In this document: in pieces, positions 18,222 through 28,900 of the stretch | Layout of the letters: every line of letters starts with the position of its first letter | How positions within the stretch are numbered: the stretch's first letter is position 1 | NCBI RefSeq assembly: GCF_040518285.1 | Contig: NZ_CP155449.1 | Location: 4,099,721 to 4,163,720, forward strand | Length of the DNA stretch: 64,000 nucleotides | Direction of reading: 5' to 3' | DNA from: Knoellia sp. S7-12 | GTDB lineage: Bacteria; Actinomycetota; Actinomycetes; Actinomycetales; Dermatophilaceae | Position numbers and translations under genes: made by a program | Notes under the pieces: generated by a model | Databases searched by the model: none | The model's input: only the letters and a program-made list of their open reading frames with translations | Told to the model about the DNA's origin: nothing

Positions 18222-19013
18222 TCATGGGGCGAGCAGGACGACGGCGTTGGTCGTCGAGGTGCAGCGCACCGGCTCCCCGCCGTCGCAGGACAACGAGTAC
18301 CACTTGCTGGTGACCGGGCTGTAGGCGCGCAGCGTGGTCACGCCGTCGGGAGTCCCCGCCTTGCGGTAGGCCTCGCGCACCGCACCAGCGAACTCGCAGG
18401 ACGTCCGTTCGGTGGCGGCGTAGGCCGTGGCGACGGCGTCGCTTCCGGTGGTCGAGCATCGTCGAGCGCCAGCCGGGATCGTCGCGCCGGACTCGCTGGG
18501 GGTGGTCGTGGGGGTTGGTGCAGCCTGCGTGGATGGGCCTGTCTCGGGTTCGGCCGAGGACTCGGTGGGTGCGTCCTGACCCTCTGTCGCGGAGGTCGGA
18601 CTCACGGACGCCGCGGTTGCAGTCAGCGCGGGGGCATCGGAGCCGAGGATGCGGGTCAGCGCAAACGTGCCGATGATCGCCAGGGCGACGAAGGTCGCGA
18701 CCATCGCGAGGATGGTGCCGCGGGAGTGTCCCGAGGTGTTGGGCGAGGCTGCCTCGTCCTGCTGGACTGGCTGGACTGGCTGGACCGGGTGGGCCGGTGG
18801 TGATGCGGGAGGCTGCGGCAACCGCGGAAGGACCGCGGTCTCGGACAGATCCGGATCTGGAACAATTTCAGGGGACCGCGACAGATCGCGGGGAGCCGCG
18901 GGGGGCAGGTCGGTGCCGACACCGAGGACCGAGCCGAGCTCGACGCGCGCGCCACACCGCAGGCAGTAGACGGCGTCGCGTGGCAGGTCGACTCCGCAGG
19001 AGCGGCAGTCCAT
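18222..19013 (-). CDS. Zinc-ribbon membrane protein with exported C-terminal domain
   Basis: ATG 19013 has AAGGA 7 bases upstream and begins the zinc ribbon directly; the longer frame (to 19067) is less likely. 263 residues: a zinc ribbon (C3, C6, C17, C20; MDCRSCGVDLPRDAVYCLRC), a Pro/Gln-rich linker, one membrane helix (about 99-122), a Ser/Thr/Pro-rich stalk and a C-terminal domain of ~80 residues with Cys in RRCSTTG, TSCEFAG, SLSCDGG and VRCTST that could form disulphides outside the cell. The layout is of a one-pass sensor or assembly protein. It borders the giant Ig/Fn3 locus but faces away from the biotinyl-domain gene. Function unknown. Confidence 0.7.
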   Translation of the reverse strand: MDCRSCGVDLPRDAVYCLRCGARVELGSVLGVGTDLPPAAPRDLSRSPEIVPDPDLSETAVLPRLPQPPASPPAHPVQPVQPVQQDEAASPNTSGHSRGTILAMVATFVALAIIGTFALTRILGSDAPALTATAASVSPTSATEGQDAPTESSAEPETGPSTQAAPTPTTTPSESGATIPAGARRCSTTGSDAVATAYAATERTSCEFAGAVREAYRKAGTPDGVTTLRAYSPVTSKWYSLSCDGGEPVRCTSTTNAVVLLAP

Positions 19014-19114
19014 GGTGAGTCCTTCAGGCAGGGGTGGCACCTCGCGGTACCCGATCCAGCCGTCCACAGTATCGGCGACGCGGGCACGTGACGAACTGCC
19101 GGACGAGCCCTGAG

Positions 19115-19169
19115 ACGGGGGCGGACGGCATCCGCCCGTTCATGTGCCGGGTATGCCGTCCGCCCCCGT
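19115..19169. repeat. Perfect 17-bp inverted repeat in divergent intergenic region
   Basis: Arms at 19115-19131 (ACGGGGGCGGACGGCAT) and 19153-19169 are exactly complementary, separated by 21 bases. It lies between the divergent zinc-ribbon and biotinyl-domain genes, so it is upstream of both and unlikely to be a terminator for either. No U-tract follows. The right arm overlaps a copy of the GTATGCCG octamer (19151-19158). It could be an operator, a repetitive palindromic element or an untranslated RNA hairpin. Confidence 0.6.
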
Positions 19170-19272
19170 GTGCGATCGTCTCTCGTCCGCAGGCGTGGCG
19201 GCGCGTGATGAAATGCCGCGCCGTTGAGGTCGAACCGCGGGTTACCGACGCGTAGTGGATACGGTCGCGGGT

Positions 19273-19488
19273 ATGCCGCACCACGTCGTGTCCGACCTCG
19301 TCGCCAATGTCCTCTCCATCGCCGTCCACCCGGGCGACACCGTCGAGGTGGGCGCCGAGATCGCGCTGCTCGAGTCGATGAAGATGGAGATCCCCGTCCT
19401 CACCGAGCAGGCCGGCACCGTCGGCGAGGTCAAGGTCGAGGTCGGTGATGTCGTCCAGGAGGGCGACATCCTCGCCATCATCGAGTGA
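19273..19488 (+). CDS. Stand-alone biotinyl/lipoyl-domain protein (BCCP-like)
   Basis: 71 residues from ATG 19273; GTG 19255 is an alternative but adds six residues outside the domain. The whole protein is one biotinyl/lipoyl barrel with the biotinylation motif ESMKMEIPV (about residues 35-43) and the closing VQEGDILAIIE. Free proteins of this size are common in actinomycetes and may serve as carriers for biotin-dependent carboxylases. A TACGGT element ending 7 bases before the ATG fits a leaderless -10 box, but no clear -35 is seen. The partner carboxylase is not in the window. It converges with the Ig/Fn3 gene 27 bases downstream. Confidence 0.88.
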   Translation: MPHHVVSDLVANVLSIAVHPGDTVEVGAEIALLESMKMEIPVLTEQAGTVGEVKVEVGDVVQEGDILAIIE

Positions 19489-19498
19489 CGCGGGCCGA

Positions 19499-19510
19499 GT
19501 GCTCGAGCAC
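19499..19510. terminator. 12-bp palindrome between convergent genes
   Basis: GTGCTCGAGCAC is a perfect palindrome in the 27-base gap between the biotinyl-domain gene and the end of Ig/Fn3 copy 1. Position suggests a bidirectional transcript end, but there is no loop and no U-tract. Confidence 0.25.
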
Positions 19511-19515
19511 CAGCA

Positions 19516-22500
19516 TCACCACCGCGTTGACAGGACGAAGTTTCCTCCGGGACCAATGAACCTGATGTTGAGCGCGGTGCCGTGCTTGCGGACGAAGTAG
19601 TAGCCGTCCCACGTCCCGTTGCCGTTGCCGCCCACATTCAGTGGCGTTGTCGTGTTGAAGTTTCCTGGCTCTGAGCTGTGGTTGAAGATCACGTCGTAGG
19701 TGCCCGGCTTGAAGCCACTCACAGAGAACTTCACGCATGGCTGACCGCTCGGGCCCGAACATCCGCTCTTTGCGCGGGCGTCGGTGATCTGGGGATTGAA
19801 GGGCTCGTCCTCGGTCCTCGCCCCGACCCGGTTCGAGGGCTCACTCCAACCGGTCGGAGTCGCGTGCGAGCGCACCCGGATGTTGTAGTTCGTGGACCAC
19901 TCGCCATTGTGCGTGTGTGACTGACGGTTGTCGGAGGCGACGAACGGTCCGTCGTTGATGCTCACCTGCACCCTGTCGATCGGGCGACCGTTCTCGCGCA
20001 GGTCCCAGCGCCAGGTCACGGCGCGCTTGTTGACCGAGACACTCACGTTGTTGGGTGTGAGCGAGTCACCGAACGGCGTCACCTGGTTGCTCGTCACATA
20101 GGCCGACTCCCGGCCCCCGGTGTTGAGCGTGCGGACGGTCACCGCCTGCGGGTTGATACCGGCGTTGGGGATCGAGAAGCTCACCGTCGTGTTGGCCGAA
20201 CAGCCACACGGGTGGGTGCCCGCCTTGTTGCCCGACGTCCATCGGATGGCGGCGAAGCCACCCGAGCGAGACTCTCCCACAGCAACGCTCACGATGATCG
20301 TCTTGTCGGGTCGCGGGGTCTCCGCCCGCACCGATGGGGTGCTGGGGACGCCGACGGAGGTGTAGGTCCACGGGGTGCCCTTGGCCGACTCGAGGTCGGC
20401 ACCGTTGGTCGCAGTCACGGTGTAGCCGTAGCGACGCCCGTCATAGGGGATGGTGTCGGCGAGCGTGCGGGTCTGTGCCCCGACCCTCCCGATCTGCGTC
20501 CAGCCGCCACCGTCGACATTGCGGAAGATCGTGTAGTGCTTGAGCGGCGGGCCGTTGGGGTTGGTCTGCTGGTTCCACGTCACGGTGACCGACTCCGAGT
20601 CGAATGCCGCTCCGGCACCTCGCGTCGCACCGTTGACGCCGGTGACTGCAGGTGGGGTGCCCGCCGACTGCATCTGGACGGCCGGCCCGAACGGACCGGC
20701 CCCGGCCTTGTTCCAGGCCTGGACGGCGACGGAGTAGGGCGTGTTGTTGTTGAGCCCGCCGGCGGTGGTGCTCGTGGCAGTCCCCGCCGCCTGGACGGTG
20801 CGGGGCGCAGAGCCCGAGCTCGTCGGGATGAGGCGCACGACGTATTTGGTGATCGCCGAGCCCTTGTTGGGTGCGGGCGACCAGGCGATGTTGAGGGTGC
20901 CGTCACCGCGAGAGACCATCCGCACGCCGGACGTTGCCTCGGGCTTGGTGTCGGGTTGGACGACGTTGCTCGACCCACTCGGCGGGCTGTCACCGATCGC
21001 GTTGGTGGCAACCACCGTGAACGTGTAGTCCTTGCCGTTGGTCAGCCCAGTCACCGTGCACGGCGACGAGGTGCAACGCAGGGTCCCGGAGCTGCCACCG
21101 GTCCACTTCATGGTGTAGTGCGAGATGGTGACGCCACCGTCATAGCTCGGCGCGACCCATGAGACGCGTGCCTGGCCACCGGCGATGCGGTCGGCCACGG
21201 CACTCACCCCGGTCGGAGCAATCGGTTTGCCGCGCATCGTCACGGTGACCCGACCGGCCGCCTGGCGACCAGGTCCGTCGGAGACGAGCAGCGAGATCGT
21301 GGCATTGGGGCTGGGCTGCTTCGTCGCGCGCAGGGTCAGGGTGCAACCACTGCGCGAGACCTCGATGCCGGTGCCGCTCTCGAGCGCGGCGGCCGCGATG
21401 GAGCACGACGGCTTCTCGAGTGGCGAGTCGAGATAGCGACTCACGTCGATCGATTCCGACTCACCCTCGTTGAGGCCGTCGACCTTGATCGGCCGAAGCC
21501 GCGGTGGGCCCAATGCAGCGGCAGCAGCGGCCGCGTCCTTGCCGCCGGCAGCGGCGGCGGCGGCAGCTGCCGCCCGCTCGGCGTCACTGTCTCCAGGACG
21601 TCCGAGGACCCGCACGGGGAACTTGACGGACGGCATACCCGGCGAGGTGACGGTGACCGAACCGGTCCCGGACGGCGCACGCTCACCGGCCTTCAGGCTG
21701 ACGAGGCGCCCACCGGTCTCGGCCTGCTCGAGCTCCACATCCTTGGGCTCGGGGTCCCACTTGGCTTCGAACTTCACCTCGTCAAGATTCATGCCGACGG
21801 GAAGCCACGCCCGGCAGTAGGTCGGGATGTCGACCTCACGCGCGCGTCCACCAGCGGAGACCACCAGAGGAGTACCCGGGCAACGGAGCAACGGGACCTT
21901 GGGTCCGACCTGGATCGGAATCGAGACGTATGCCGTCCGCGCATCCTTTTCAGCGGCGCTCTGCTGATCGCTCACCTCGAGCATCAACGCGGCCGGGCCG
22001 ATGTAGCCGCCACGCGAGGTGAGGGTGATCTCGTCCCGACCGTTTGCCCGGGCGGACACGGACTCGCCCGGCGATGCCGAGATCGTCGCGGCCGCGGTGA
22101 TGCCGATGACCTTGCCGCGCGGTGACTTCACGTGATCGGCGAGGTTGACCGTCTTGGTCGAGTCCTTGTCCATCTCGATGAGCGTGCCCTCGACGACGAA
22201 CGGGGCACCGTTGTCGCCGGCAGGCACATAGATCAACGCCAGGGCACGAGCCTGGTCGTCGTCCTCGATGACGTAGGGCACGGTCTGGGGGTGGTCGAGC
22301 AGGGTGACCCGGACCTTGCCGTTCTCGATCTTGCCCTGCGGCGAGAGCACTTCGACGATCTTGAGAGTGGCTGGGTCGGAGTCGATGTCAGTGTCGTTGG
22401 CGAGCACGTCCACGACCGATGTCGGCTCACCTGGAGTGGCCTTGGCGACGTCGTCCTGGGCGATCGGCGGGTTGATGTGGCCCTTGACGCCGCGCACGAG

Positions 22501-25500
22501 GACGGTGGTGCGCGACGGGTCGAAGATGCCGTTGTCGATGCCATAGACGAACTGGTGAGTGGGCGCCTCCGGCTCGGGCGTCACCGTCGTGATCGTGTTC
22601 TCGTCCTCGTCGACCTTCCATTGCTTCTGGAGGTCGCCGGGGTTGAGCGCCTTGTAGTCCAGGCGCACGGCGTCACCGCGAGCGATGAGGTCGTTGCGCA
22701 GGACGTGCGCCGTGACGCGCTTGCCCGGGGCTGCGACGACCTCGTCCTCGACGGCGACCGGTGGCTGCGGGTCGCCCGGGCGCACCACGCCGACGCGCAC
22801 GAACGCCTGGCTCGTCGCACTGAAGCGGTCCTGCACCTCGTAGCGGATCAGCTCGGTTCCGGCCGCGTTGGGATAGGCCTCGTAGCGGATCGTCGACGGC
22901 CCGATCGAGACCACTCGACCGAACTTGAGGTCGAGCGCGTCGGCGTCCTTGCCGACGATCCCGCGCATCGTCACGGTGTCGCCGTCGGGGTCCACACCCG
23001 TCGACGGGATGGTCAGCGTGACCGACTCGCCGGACGTGACGGACCCGGAGAAGCTTCGTGCGATCGGCGCCTGGTTGGGCGTGGCCTTGGTCGGCAGCGG
23101 GTTGACGGTGACCGTCAACCGACCGGTCTTGGCGCGCTCGGGCGAACCCTCGGCATACGCCGCGTATTCGATGACGACGTCCTTGGGCGCAGGGAGGCCC
23201 TTGAACTCCGGGACGTAGCGGATGAGGTTGCCCGACGCGAACGCCCTCTTCTCGCCGCCGCTGATGACCTTGACGCTGCTGGGGTCGAGAACCAGTGGGA
23301 TGCCGTCGGCCATGGTGTCGTTGTCGAGGACACTGACCGACACGCTGTCGGCCTCGCGCACCGTCGCGCTGTCGTCCTCGACGGTCGGGGCCGCCCCAGC
23401 GAGTGGTGGCCGCTGGACGACGTTGATGCGCCCCGTCGTGCGCTTGGTGCCGTCGCTGATCGTGTATTCGACCGTGCCCTGGCGACTGCCCTCACCACTG
23501 ATCGGTGACGGCTCGAGGGCCTCGATCCGCACCCACCGACCCTGATAGATCGTCGGGCGCAGCCACGTGTTGTCGGTGTCGACAGCGGCGCTCTGCGTGA
23601 CGATCACGTCCGCGCGAGGGCTGTAGTCATTGGCCAGGACATCAACGATGGTCGGCGACTGATCACGCAGCGTCGCACCGTCGGGCACGGCCACGGGCGG
23701 AGCCTCGGGATCGGCAGGTTCGACGACATCGATCCGGATGCGACCGGGCGCTACGGTCCCACCGGACTGCGCGGCATACGCCAATTCGGTTGTCCCGAGA
23801 CCGTTTGGCGTGATGGTGACGACGCCGGTCGTCAGGTTGGTGTCGACGTCGAGCGGGCCCGACGGTGCGACCTCGCCCGCGAGGCGCATGCGCGCATCCG
23901 GATCGCCGGGGTCGGCGCCCGGGATGTCGTTGCCGAGCGGCTCGAGCTGGACCGGCTTGCCGAGGACTGCGCGCACGACGTCGGGCTGCGTCTTGGGCGG
24001 CACCGAATTCGGCTGCGCAAGGTCGAGGACGGTGAGGTTGACCTCGCCCTTGGAGCTCTGGCGCCCATCGTTGATCGCATACTCGACACTCGCCGAGCCC
24101 GGCTTGACGGGCGCGGTGATACCGATGCGGTTCTGGCCGTCGATGACCGTCTTCGGGTCGGTGCCGTCGACAGTCAGTGGGTCGCTCTCGCCGTCGCGCC
24201 AGTCCCCCAGGACCGAGGCGGCCACGCGGCCACCCGACACCACGGGATAGGTCGTCTTGGCGAGCTCGGCCTGACCATCGCGCAACTTCGGCGGAGTGTT
24301 GATCTCGTCGCCGACGACGGTGAGGACGATCTTGGCGCCGGCCTTCTCCTTGGCCTTGCCGTTGCTCACCTTGTAGGAGAACGTGATCGTCGTCGCCGAC
24401 GGGCTGGCGGGCACGTTGACGTCGACCGTCTGGCCGTCGCTCGACACGGTGGCCGACACGTCGGAGGCGCTTGGCGCGGTGAGGTCCTTGGGGTCGATCG
24501 CGAGGATGGATCCCTTGGCGTCGGTGTCGTTGTCGAGCGGGTGGATCTTGCTCGTCCGGCCGGGGCGCACCCGCAGGTTGTCGGGGATCGCCTTGGGCGG
24601 CTGACTCACCTGCTGGTCGTCGACGACGTTCTCGTCCTTCTTGTCGTTGTCGTCGTCCTTCTTGGTCGGCGGGATGAGCGCGTCCCAGTTGTCGATCTTC
24701 TGCTTCGTCGAGTCGAGGTCCCAGACGTCGCCGGTGTCGAGGTGGTTGAGGACGATGTTGCCGCGGTTGACCCGCAGTGCGACACCGTCACGAACGACAC
24801 CCTTGCCACCGCCGGCGAGCGTTCCGGCCGCCACCGGAGAGGTACGTCCGCAGTTGGCTCCATAGAAGACGTTGCCGGTCTCGGCCCATGCGGCGTGGAC
24901 GCAGCCACGCAGGACAACGGGCCGGGTGACGATGGGTGGATCGACCGAGCGGTTGGCCTGCTCCTGGACCTCGACACCGCCGACACCGTCACCGCCGTCC
25001 AGCTTGACGGGCCGGGCTGTGGCCACGTTGGCGATGACCACCGTGTCAGCGCTCGGGCCGGGCTGCTGAAGTGCGGCGTATGCCGGACCGTCACCGAGCG
25101 CTGCACTGGCGCTGATCGGCTCGTCACGTCCCTCGACATGGAGCTCGTCCTTGGTGGGGTCATAGAGGACCCACGTGTCGCCGACAGCCGTGACGTCCAG
25201 GATCGGGGCCCGCACTGCCGTCGTCACGGTCACCGGCTTGGCCAGACCCTTGCCGACCGGGGCGATGGTCACGACGCGACCGGTCGTGCCCGACGCCGCG
25301 ATGACGTTGCCCGAGGTGTCGACGGCGATCGAGGCGTTGCCACCAATGGTCGCCAACGGCTTCGCGGTGGAGCTGATGCCCTGCAGGGACTCGATGCCGT
25401 CCTTGGTGTCGACCCGCTGGGCCCACACCTTGCCGGTCTTGGGGTCGACGGTGGCGATGGTGCCGGCACGCAGATCGACGGTCGACGGCTCAAAGTTGCC

Positions 25501-25905
25501 GGCGTCGCTGCGTGGCCTCACGGGGGCCGACGCACCGGACTCCTGCGACGTCGCCGTCCTGACATCGATCGGCAGGAGGGTGTTGCCCGTGGCCACGCCG
25601 ACGACGGCGGCGCCGTCCTGGAGGATGTCGACCTTGGAGCCGTCGGCCAGTGCCGTCGAGACACCGGCGTCGAGCTGTTTGGCCTGGGTGTTGAGTCGGG
25701 CGAACTTCGCCAGGGCCGACGACGAGACCCAGACGCCACCGTCGCCGACATCGGCCTCGTGAACGGTCGAACCCTGGCTGGTCACGGCGGCATACGTCAG
25801 CGTGGACGCGACAATGACGACAGCGCCGATGGACGCCATCCCACGACGGCGTTGTGCCGTGCGACGGGCTCTGTGGCTCAGGCCCATGACTTCACCCTCA
25901 CGCAT
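19516..25905 (-). CDS. Giant membrane-anchored Ig-like/fibronectin type III protein, copy 1
   Basis: 2,129 residues; the ATG at 25905 has AGGAAGG about 8 bases upstream (ATG 25887 is an alternative). Layout: basic N-terminus, one membrane helix (about 23-44, ASIGAVVIVASTLTYAAV), the block TSQGSTVHEADVGDGGVW shared by all three copies, a propeller-like region (about 60-430), an acidic-basic linker, then many Ig/cadherin-like repeats with Ca-type signatures (LDNDTDAKGS, LANDYSPRAD, LANDTDIDSDPATLKV), a poly-Ala linker unique to this copy (21500-21580), and C-terminal Fn3 repeats (RVSWVAPSYDGGVTISHY). A surface adhesin or scaffold is likely. It is the most diverged of the three copies, 30 bases downstream of copy 2. 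Confidence 0.8.
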   Translation of the reverse strand: MREGEVMGLSHRARRTAQRRRGMASIGAVVIVASTLTYAAVTSQGSTVHEADVGDGGVWVSSSALAKFARLNTQAKQLDAGVSTALADGSKVDILQDGAAVVGVATGNTLLPIDVRTATSQESGASAPVRPRSDAGNFEPSTVDLRAGTIATVDPKTGKVWAQRVDTKDGIESLQGISSTAKPLATIGGNASIAVDTSGNVIAASGTTGRVVTIAPVGKGLAKPVTVTTAVRAPILDVTAVGDTWVLYDPTKDELHVEGRDEPISASAALGDGPAYAALQQPGPSADTVVIANVATARPVKLDGGDGVGGVEVQEQANRSVDPPIVTRPVVLRGCVHAAWAETGNVFYGANCGRTSPVAAGTLAGGGKGVVRDGVALRVNRGNIVLNHLDTGDVWDLDSTKQKIDNWDALIPPTKKDDDNDKKDENVVDDQQVSQPPKAIPDNLRVRPGRTSKIHPLDNDTDAKGSILAIDPKDLTAPSASDVSATVSSDGQTVDVNVPASPSATTITFSYKVSNGKAKEKAGAKIVLTVVGDEINTPPKLRDGQAELAKTTYPVVSGGRVAASVLGDWRDGESDPLTVDGTDPKTVIDGQNRIGITAPVKPGSASVEYAINDGRQSSKGEVNLTVLDLAQPNSVPPKTQPDVVRAVLGKPVQLEPLGNDIPGADPGDPDARMRLAGEVAPSGPLDVDTNLTTGVVTITPNGLGTTELAYAAQSGGTVAPGRIRIDVVEPADPEAPPVAVPDGATLRDQSPTIVDVLANDYSPRADVIVTQSAAVDTDNTWLRPTIYQGRWVRIEALEPSPISGEGSRQGTVEYTISDGTKRTTGRINVVQRPPLAGAAPTVEDDSATVREADSVSVSVLDNDTMADGIPLVLDPSSVKVISGGEKRAFASGNLIRYVPEFKGLPAPKDVVIEYAAYAEGSPERAKTGRLTVTVNPLPTKATPNQAPIARSFSGSVTSGESVTLTIPSTGVDPDGDTVTMRGIVGKDADALDLKFGRVVSIGPSTIRYEAYPNAAGTELIRYEVQDRFSATSQAFVRVGVVRPGDPQPPVAVEDEVVAAPGKRVTAHVLRNDLIARGDAVRLDYKALNPGDLQKQWKVDEDENTITTVTPEPEAPTHQFVYGIDNGIFDPSRTTVLVRGVKGHINPPIAQDDVAKATPGEPTSVVDVLANDTDIDSDPATLKIVEVLSPQGKIENGKVRVTLLDHPQTVPYVIEDDDQARALALIYVPAGDNGAPFVVEGTLIEMDKDSTKTVNLADHVKSPRGKVIGITAAATISASPGESVSARANGRDEITLTSRGGYIGPAALMLEVSDQQSAAEKDARTAYVSIPIQVGPKVPLLRCPGTPLVVSAGGRAREVDIPTYCRAWLPVGMNLDEVKFEAKWDPEPKDVELEQAETGGRLVSLKAGERAPSGTGSVTVTSPGMPSVKFPVRVLGRPGDSDAERAAAAAAAAAGGKDAAAAAAALGPPRLRPIKVDGLNEGESESIDVSRYLDSPLEKPSCSIAAAALESGTGIEVSRSGCTLTLRATKQPSPNATISLLVSDGPGRQAAGRVTVTMRGKPIAPTGVSAVADRIAGGQARVSWVAPSYDGGVTISHYTMKWTGGSSGTLRCTSSPCTVTGLTNGKDYTFTVVATNAIGDSPPSGSSNVVQPDTKPEATSGVRMVSRGDGTLNIAWSPAPNKGSAITKYVVRLIPTSSGSAPRTVQAAGTATSTTAGGLNNNTPYSVAVQAWNKAGAGPFGPAVQMQSAGTPPAVTGVNGATRGAGAAFDSESVTVTWNQQTNPNGPPLKHYTIFRNVDGGGWTQIGRVGAQTRTLADTIPYDGRRYGYTVTATNGADLESAKGTPWTYTSVGVPSTPSVRAETPRPDKTIIVSVAVGESRSGGFAAIRWTSGNKAGTHPCGCSANTTVSFSIPNAGINPQAVTVRTLNTGGRESAYVTSNQVTPFGDSLTPNNVSVSVNKRAVTWRWDLRENGRPIDRVQVSINDGPFVASDNRQSHTHNGEWSTNYNIRVRSHATPTGWSEPSNRVGARTEDEPFNPQITDARAKSGCSGPSGQPCVKFSVSGFKPGTYDVIFNHSSEPGNFNTTTPLNVGGNGNGTWDGYYFVRKHGTALNIRFIGPGGNFVLSTRW

Positions 25906-25935
25906 GGGACGGCCTTCCTGTCAGATCTGGACGCA

Positions 25936-28900
25936 TCAGTACGGAGCCCGCCAAGCCCCAGAGGCGGTGGCCGGTTGGGGACCGGGGCCGCCCCACATGC
26001 TCACCTCAACCCGCACGATGTCCTTGGAGAAGATGCACCAGAGGGAAGGCCTTCCGTCGTTGCCGCTCCCATCGACAATGAAGGACTTGTTTGCCGTGCT
26101 CAACCTTTGACCGGAGGCAGTGATGCCGTCGCAAGTGTAGTTCCAGGAGGAGTTGGGGGGGAAGTTTGTCACGTCGAAGTCGACCTTGGGGCAACCCTTG
26201 GTGGGGTCCGCACACGGACCCGTCCCCTGGCCCGTCGTGTCGTAGCCAAGGTCGGGGGTTGGCCGGACATTGCTGATCACTGGCTGCGGCGGGTCATCGG
26301 TGCGACGGGTCATCGTGAGTGCCGACGAGTCCCCACCGGCGGAGACTGCCACGATCTGGATCGTCACGTTCTGTGAGTAGTTGGCCGCGGTGACCGAGGT
26401 GGACGTGATCGGCTGGCCGTCGTAGGTCTTGTCGCCGCTGATCTTCACTGCGGTGATCGGTCTCCCGTTGGTCGGGAGGTCCCAGGTGAACGTCACCGTC
26501 TTGCCCGACGCGGAACTACTGCTGGCCACCGGGGTTGGCGTCTTGCCGTAGGGCTGGACGGAGTTGCTGCGCGCAGGGTTCGACGAACGGGTGCCGTTGC
26601 TGGTCGTCACCGTGAAGGTTTGGTCGACCGTGCGGAGCTGCCCGGTCGCGATGGTCACCTGGCCACCCGCGGGACAGGACCCGCATGAGTAGGTGCCCGA
26701 GCCGCCGGCCGAGGACGACCAGCGCACGCTCGTGAATCTGCCGGCGCGGGGCTGCCCGAGGCTGACGGTGAGCTGAACCTGCTCGTCATTGGTCGGGGTG
26801 GCGGCGCTGACCGAAGGATTGGAGGGCTGGCCGATCGAAGTGAAGGACTGGACGGCGCTGTTGGGTGAGGTGAGGTCTGCGCCGTTGGTCGCGGTGACGA
26901 CGTAGTCGTACTTGCGGCCGTCGTACTGGACTTGGTCGGTGGAGCGGGTCGTCGTGGGGCCCACGGTCTTGAGGTCAGCCCAGGCGCCGCCGTTGACGCG
27001 GCGCTTGACGGTGTAGTTCTTGAGCGGTGGGCCGTTGGGGCTGGTCGTGTTCCAGGACAGCGTGATCGCGGCGAGGCTCTTGTTGGCTCCGGGACCGTCC
27101 GGGGTCGCCTTGAAACCAGCGGGGGGCGGGGGCGTCCCTGCCGACTGCATGGTGGTGGCGGTCCCGAACGGACCTGGTCCGGCCTCGTTGTAGGCCTGGG
27201 CCGCGACGGCGTACTGGCTCATGTTGTTGAGGCCGGTCACCGTCGTCGACGTCGCGGGGGCGGCCACCTCGACGGTGCGGGGCGTGCCACCGCTCGTGGG
27301 GACGAGACGCAGGACGTACTTGGACACGGGCGAGCCCTTGTTCTCGGGCGGGGTCCAGTTGATCGTGAGTGAGCCGTCGCCGCGGCTGGCCATCGTCACG
27401 CCGTTCACCGGGCCGGGCTTGGTGTCGGGCCGGGCAGCGTTGCTCTGCGCACTGGGATCACCTTCGCCGACAACATTGGTCGCGGTGATCGTGAAGAAGT
27501 AGTCCTTGCCGTTCGTGAGCCCGTCGATCGTGCACGGTGAGGCCGAGCACTCAAGGCTCCCGGTCGAGCCACCGGTCCACTTGGCGGTGTAGGTGCGGAT
27601 CGGGGCGCCGCCGTCATAGGCCGGTGCCGACCAGCTCACGCGCGCTCGCCCGCCAGCATCCCGATCGGCCTGTGCCGCAACGCTGGTCGGCGGGTCAGGT
27701 CGGCCAAGCATCGTCACACTGACGGCACCGTTGGCCGTGCGACCGGGTGCGTCGGACACGCTGATCGCCACCCGACCGATGGGGCTCGGCTTCGGTCCCG
27801 CCGAGACCGTGATCGAGCAACCATCACGCGTGACCGTGAGGCCCTGGCCGCTCGTGACCGACGCCGCGTCAACCGAGCACTTCGCGTCCTGGAGGGGGGA
27901 GTCGAGATAGGAGCGGATGTCGACCTCCTGGCTCTTGCCCTCTTCAAGCCCATTGACGGTGATGGGTCGCAGCCGCGGAGGGGGCATGTTGGCGAGCGGA
28001 TCCGTCACGCCGACCTGCTCAGCGGGCTGGCCGACCACTGTCACGTTGACGACACCAGTCACGTCAGAGCCTCGCACGCCGACGCGCACCACGCCCTTGC
28101 CCGAACGTGCCCCCGATCCGGCACTGAGAGTGACGACCCGTTCGCGGGTGCCGCTGCGCTTGAGTTCGACGTCGGCAGCCTCTTTCTCCCAGTCGGAGGT
28201 GAAGGTGACGTCGTCCATCGTCATGCCCACCGGCAGCCAGGTCCGGCAGAGCGTGGGAATGTCCAGCGCGCGCGGAAGTCCGCCGGCGAGCACCGTCACC
28301 GCGGTCGTCGGGCAGCGCAGAAGCGGAACCTTCGGTCCGATCTGCACCGGAACCGAGACGTATGCCGTGTGGACGTCCTTCTGGTCGTCGCTCATCTGGT
28401 CGGTGACCTCGAACATCACCGACGCCGGCCCGACATAACCGCCCGAAGAGGTGAGGTTCAACGTGCCGTCGGCGTCGGCGGTCAGGGTGATGTTCTTGGC
28501 CGGGGCCGCAGAGATGGTGCTGGCCGAGGTGATGCCCAGGGTCCGGCTCTGCGGCGACTTCACGTAGTCGCCGAGCTTGACCGTCTTGGTGGAGTCCTTG
28601 TCCATCTCAATGAGGGCGCCCTCGACGACGAACGGTGTTCCGCCCGTTCCACGTGGAACGTGGATGACGGCCATCGCCCGGGCGCCGTCCTCGTCCTCGA
28701 TGACGTAGGGCGCGGTGTAGGGATGGTCGAGGACCGTGACTTCGACCTTGGAGCCAACGATCCTGGCGTTCGGGGAGAGCACTTCTGCGACCTTGAGCGT
28801 GGCCGGATCCGAGTCGATGTCGGTGTCGTTCGCCAGCACGTCGACTGTGGTCGCGGCCACGCCCGGCTTGGGCTTGGCGACGTCGTCGATCGCGGTCGGT

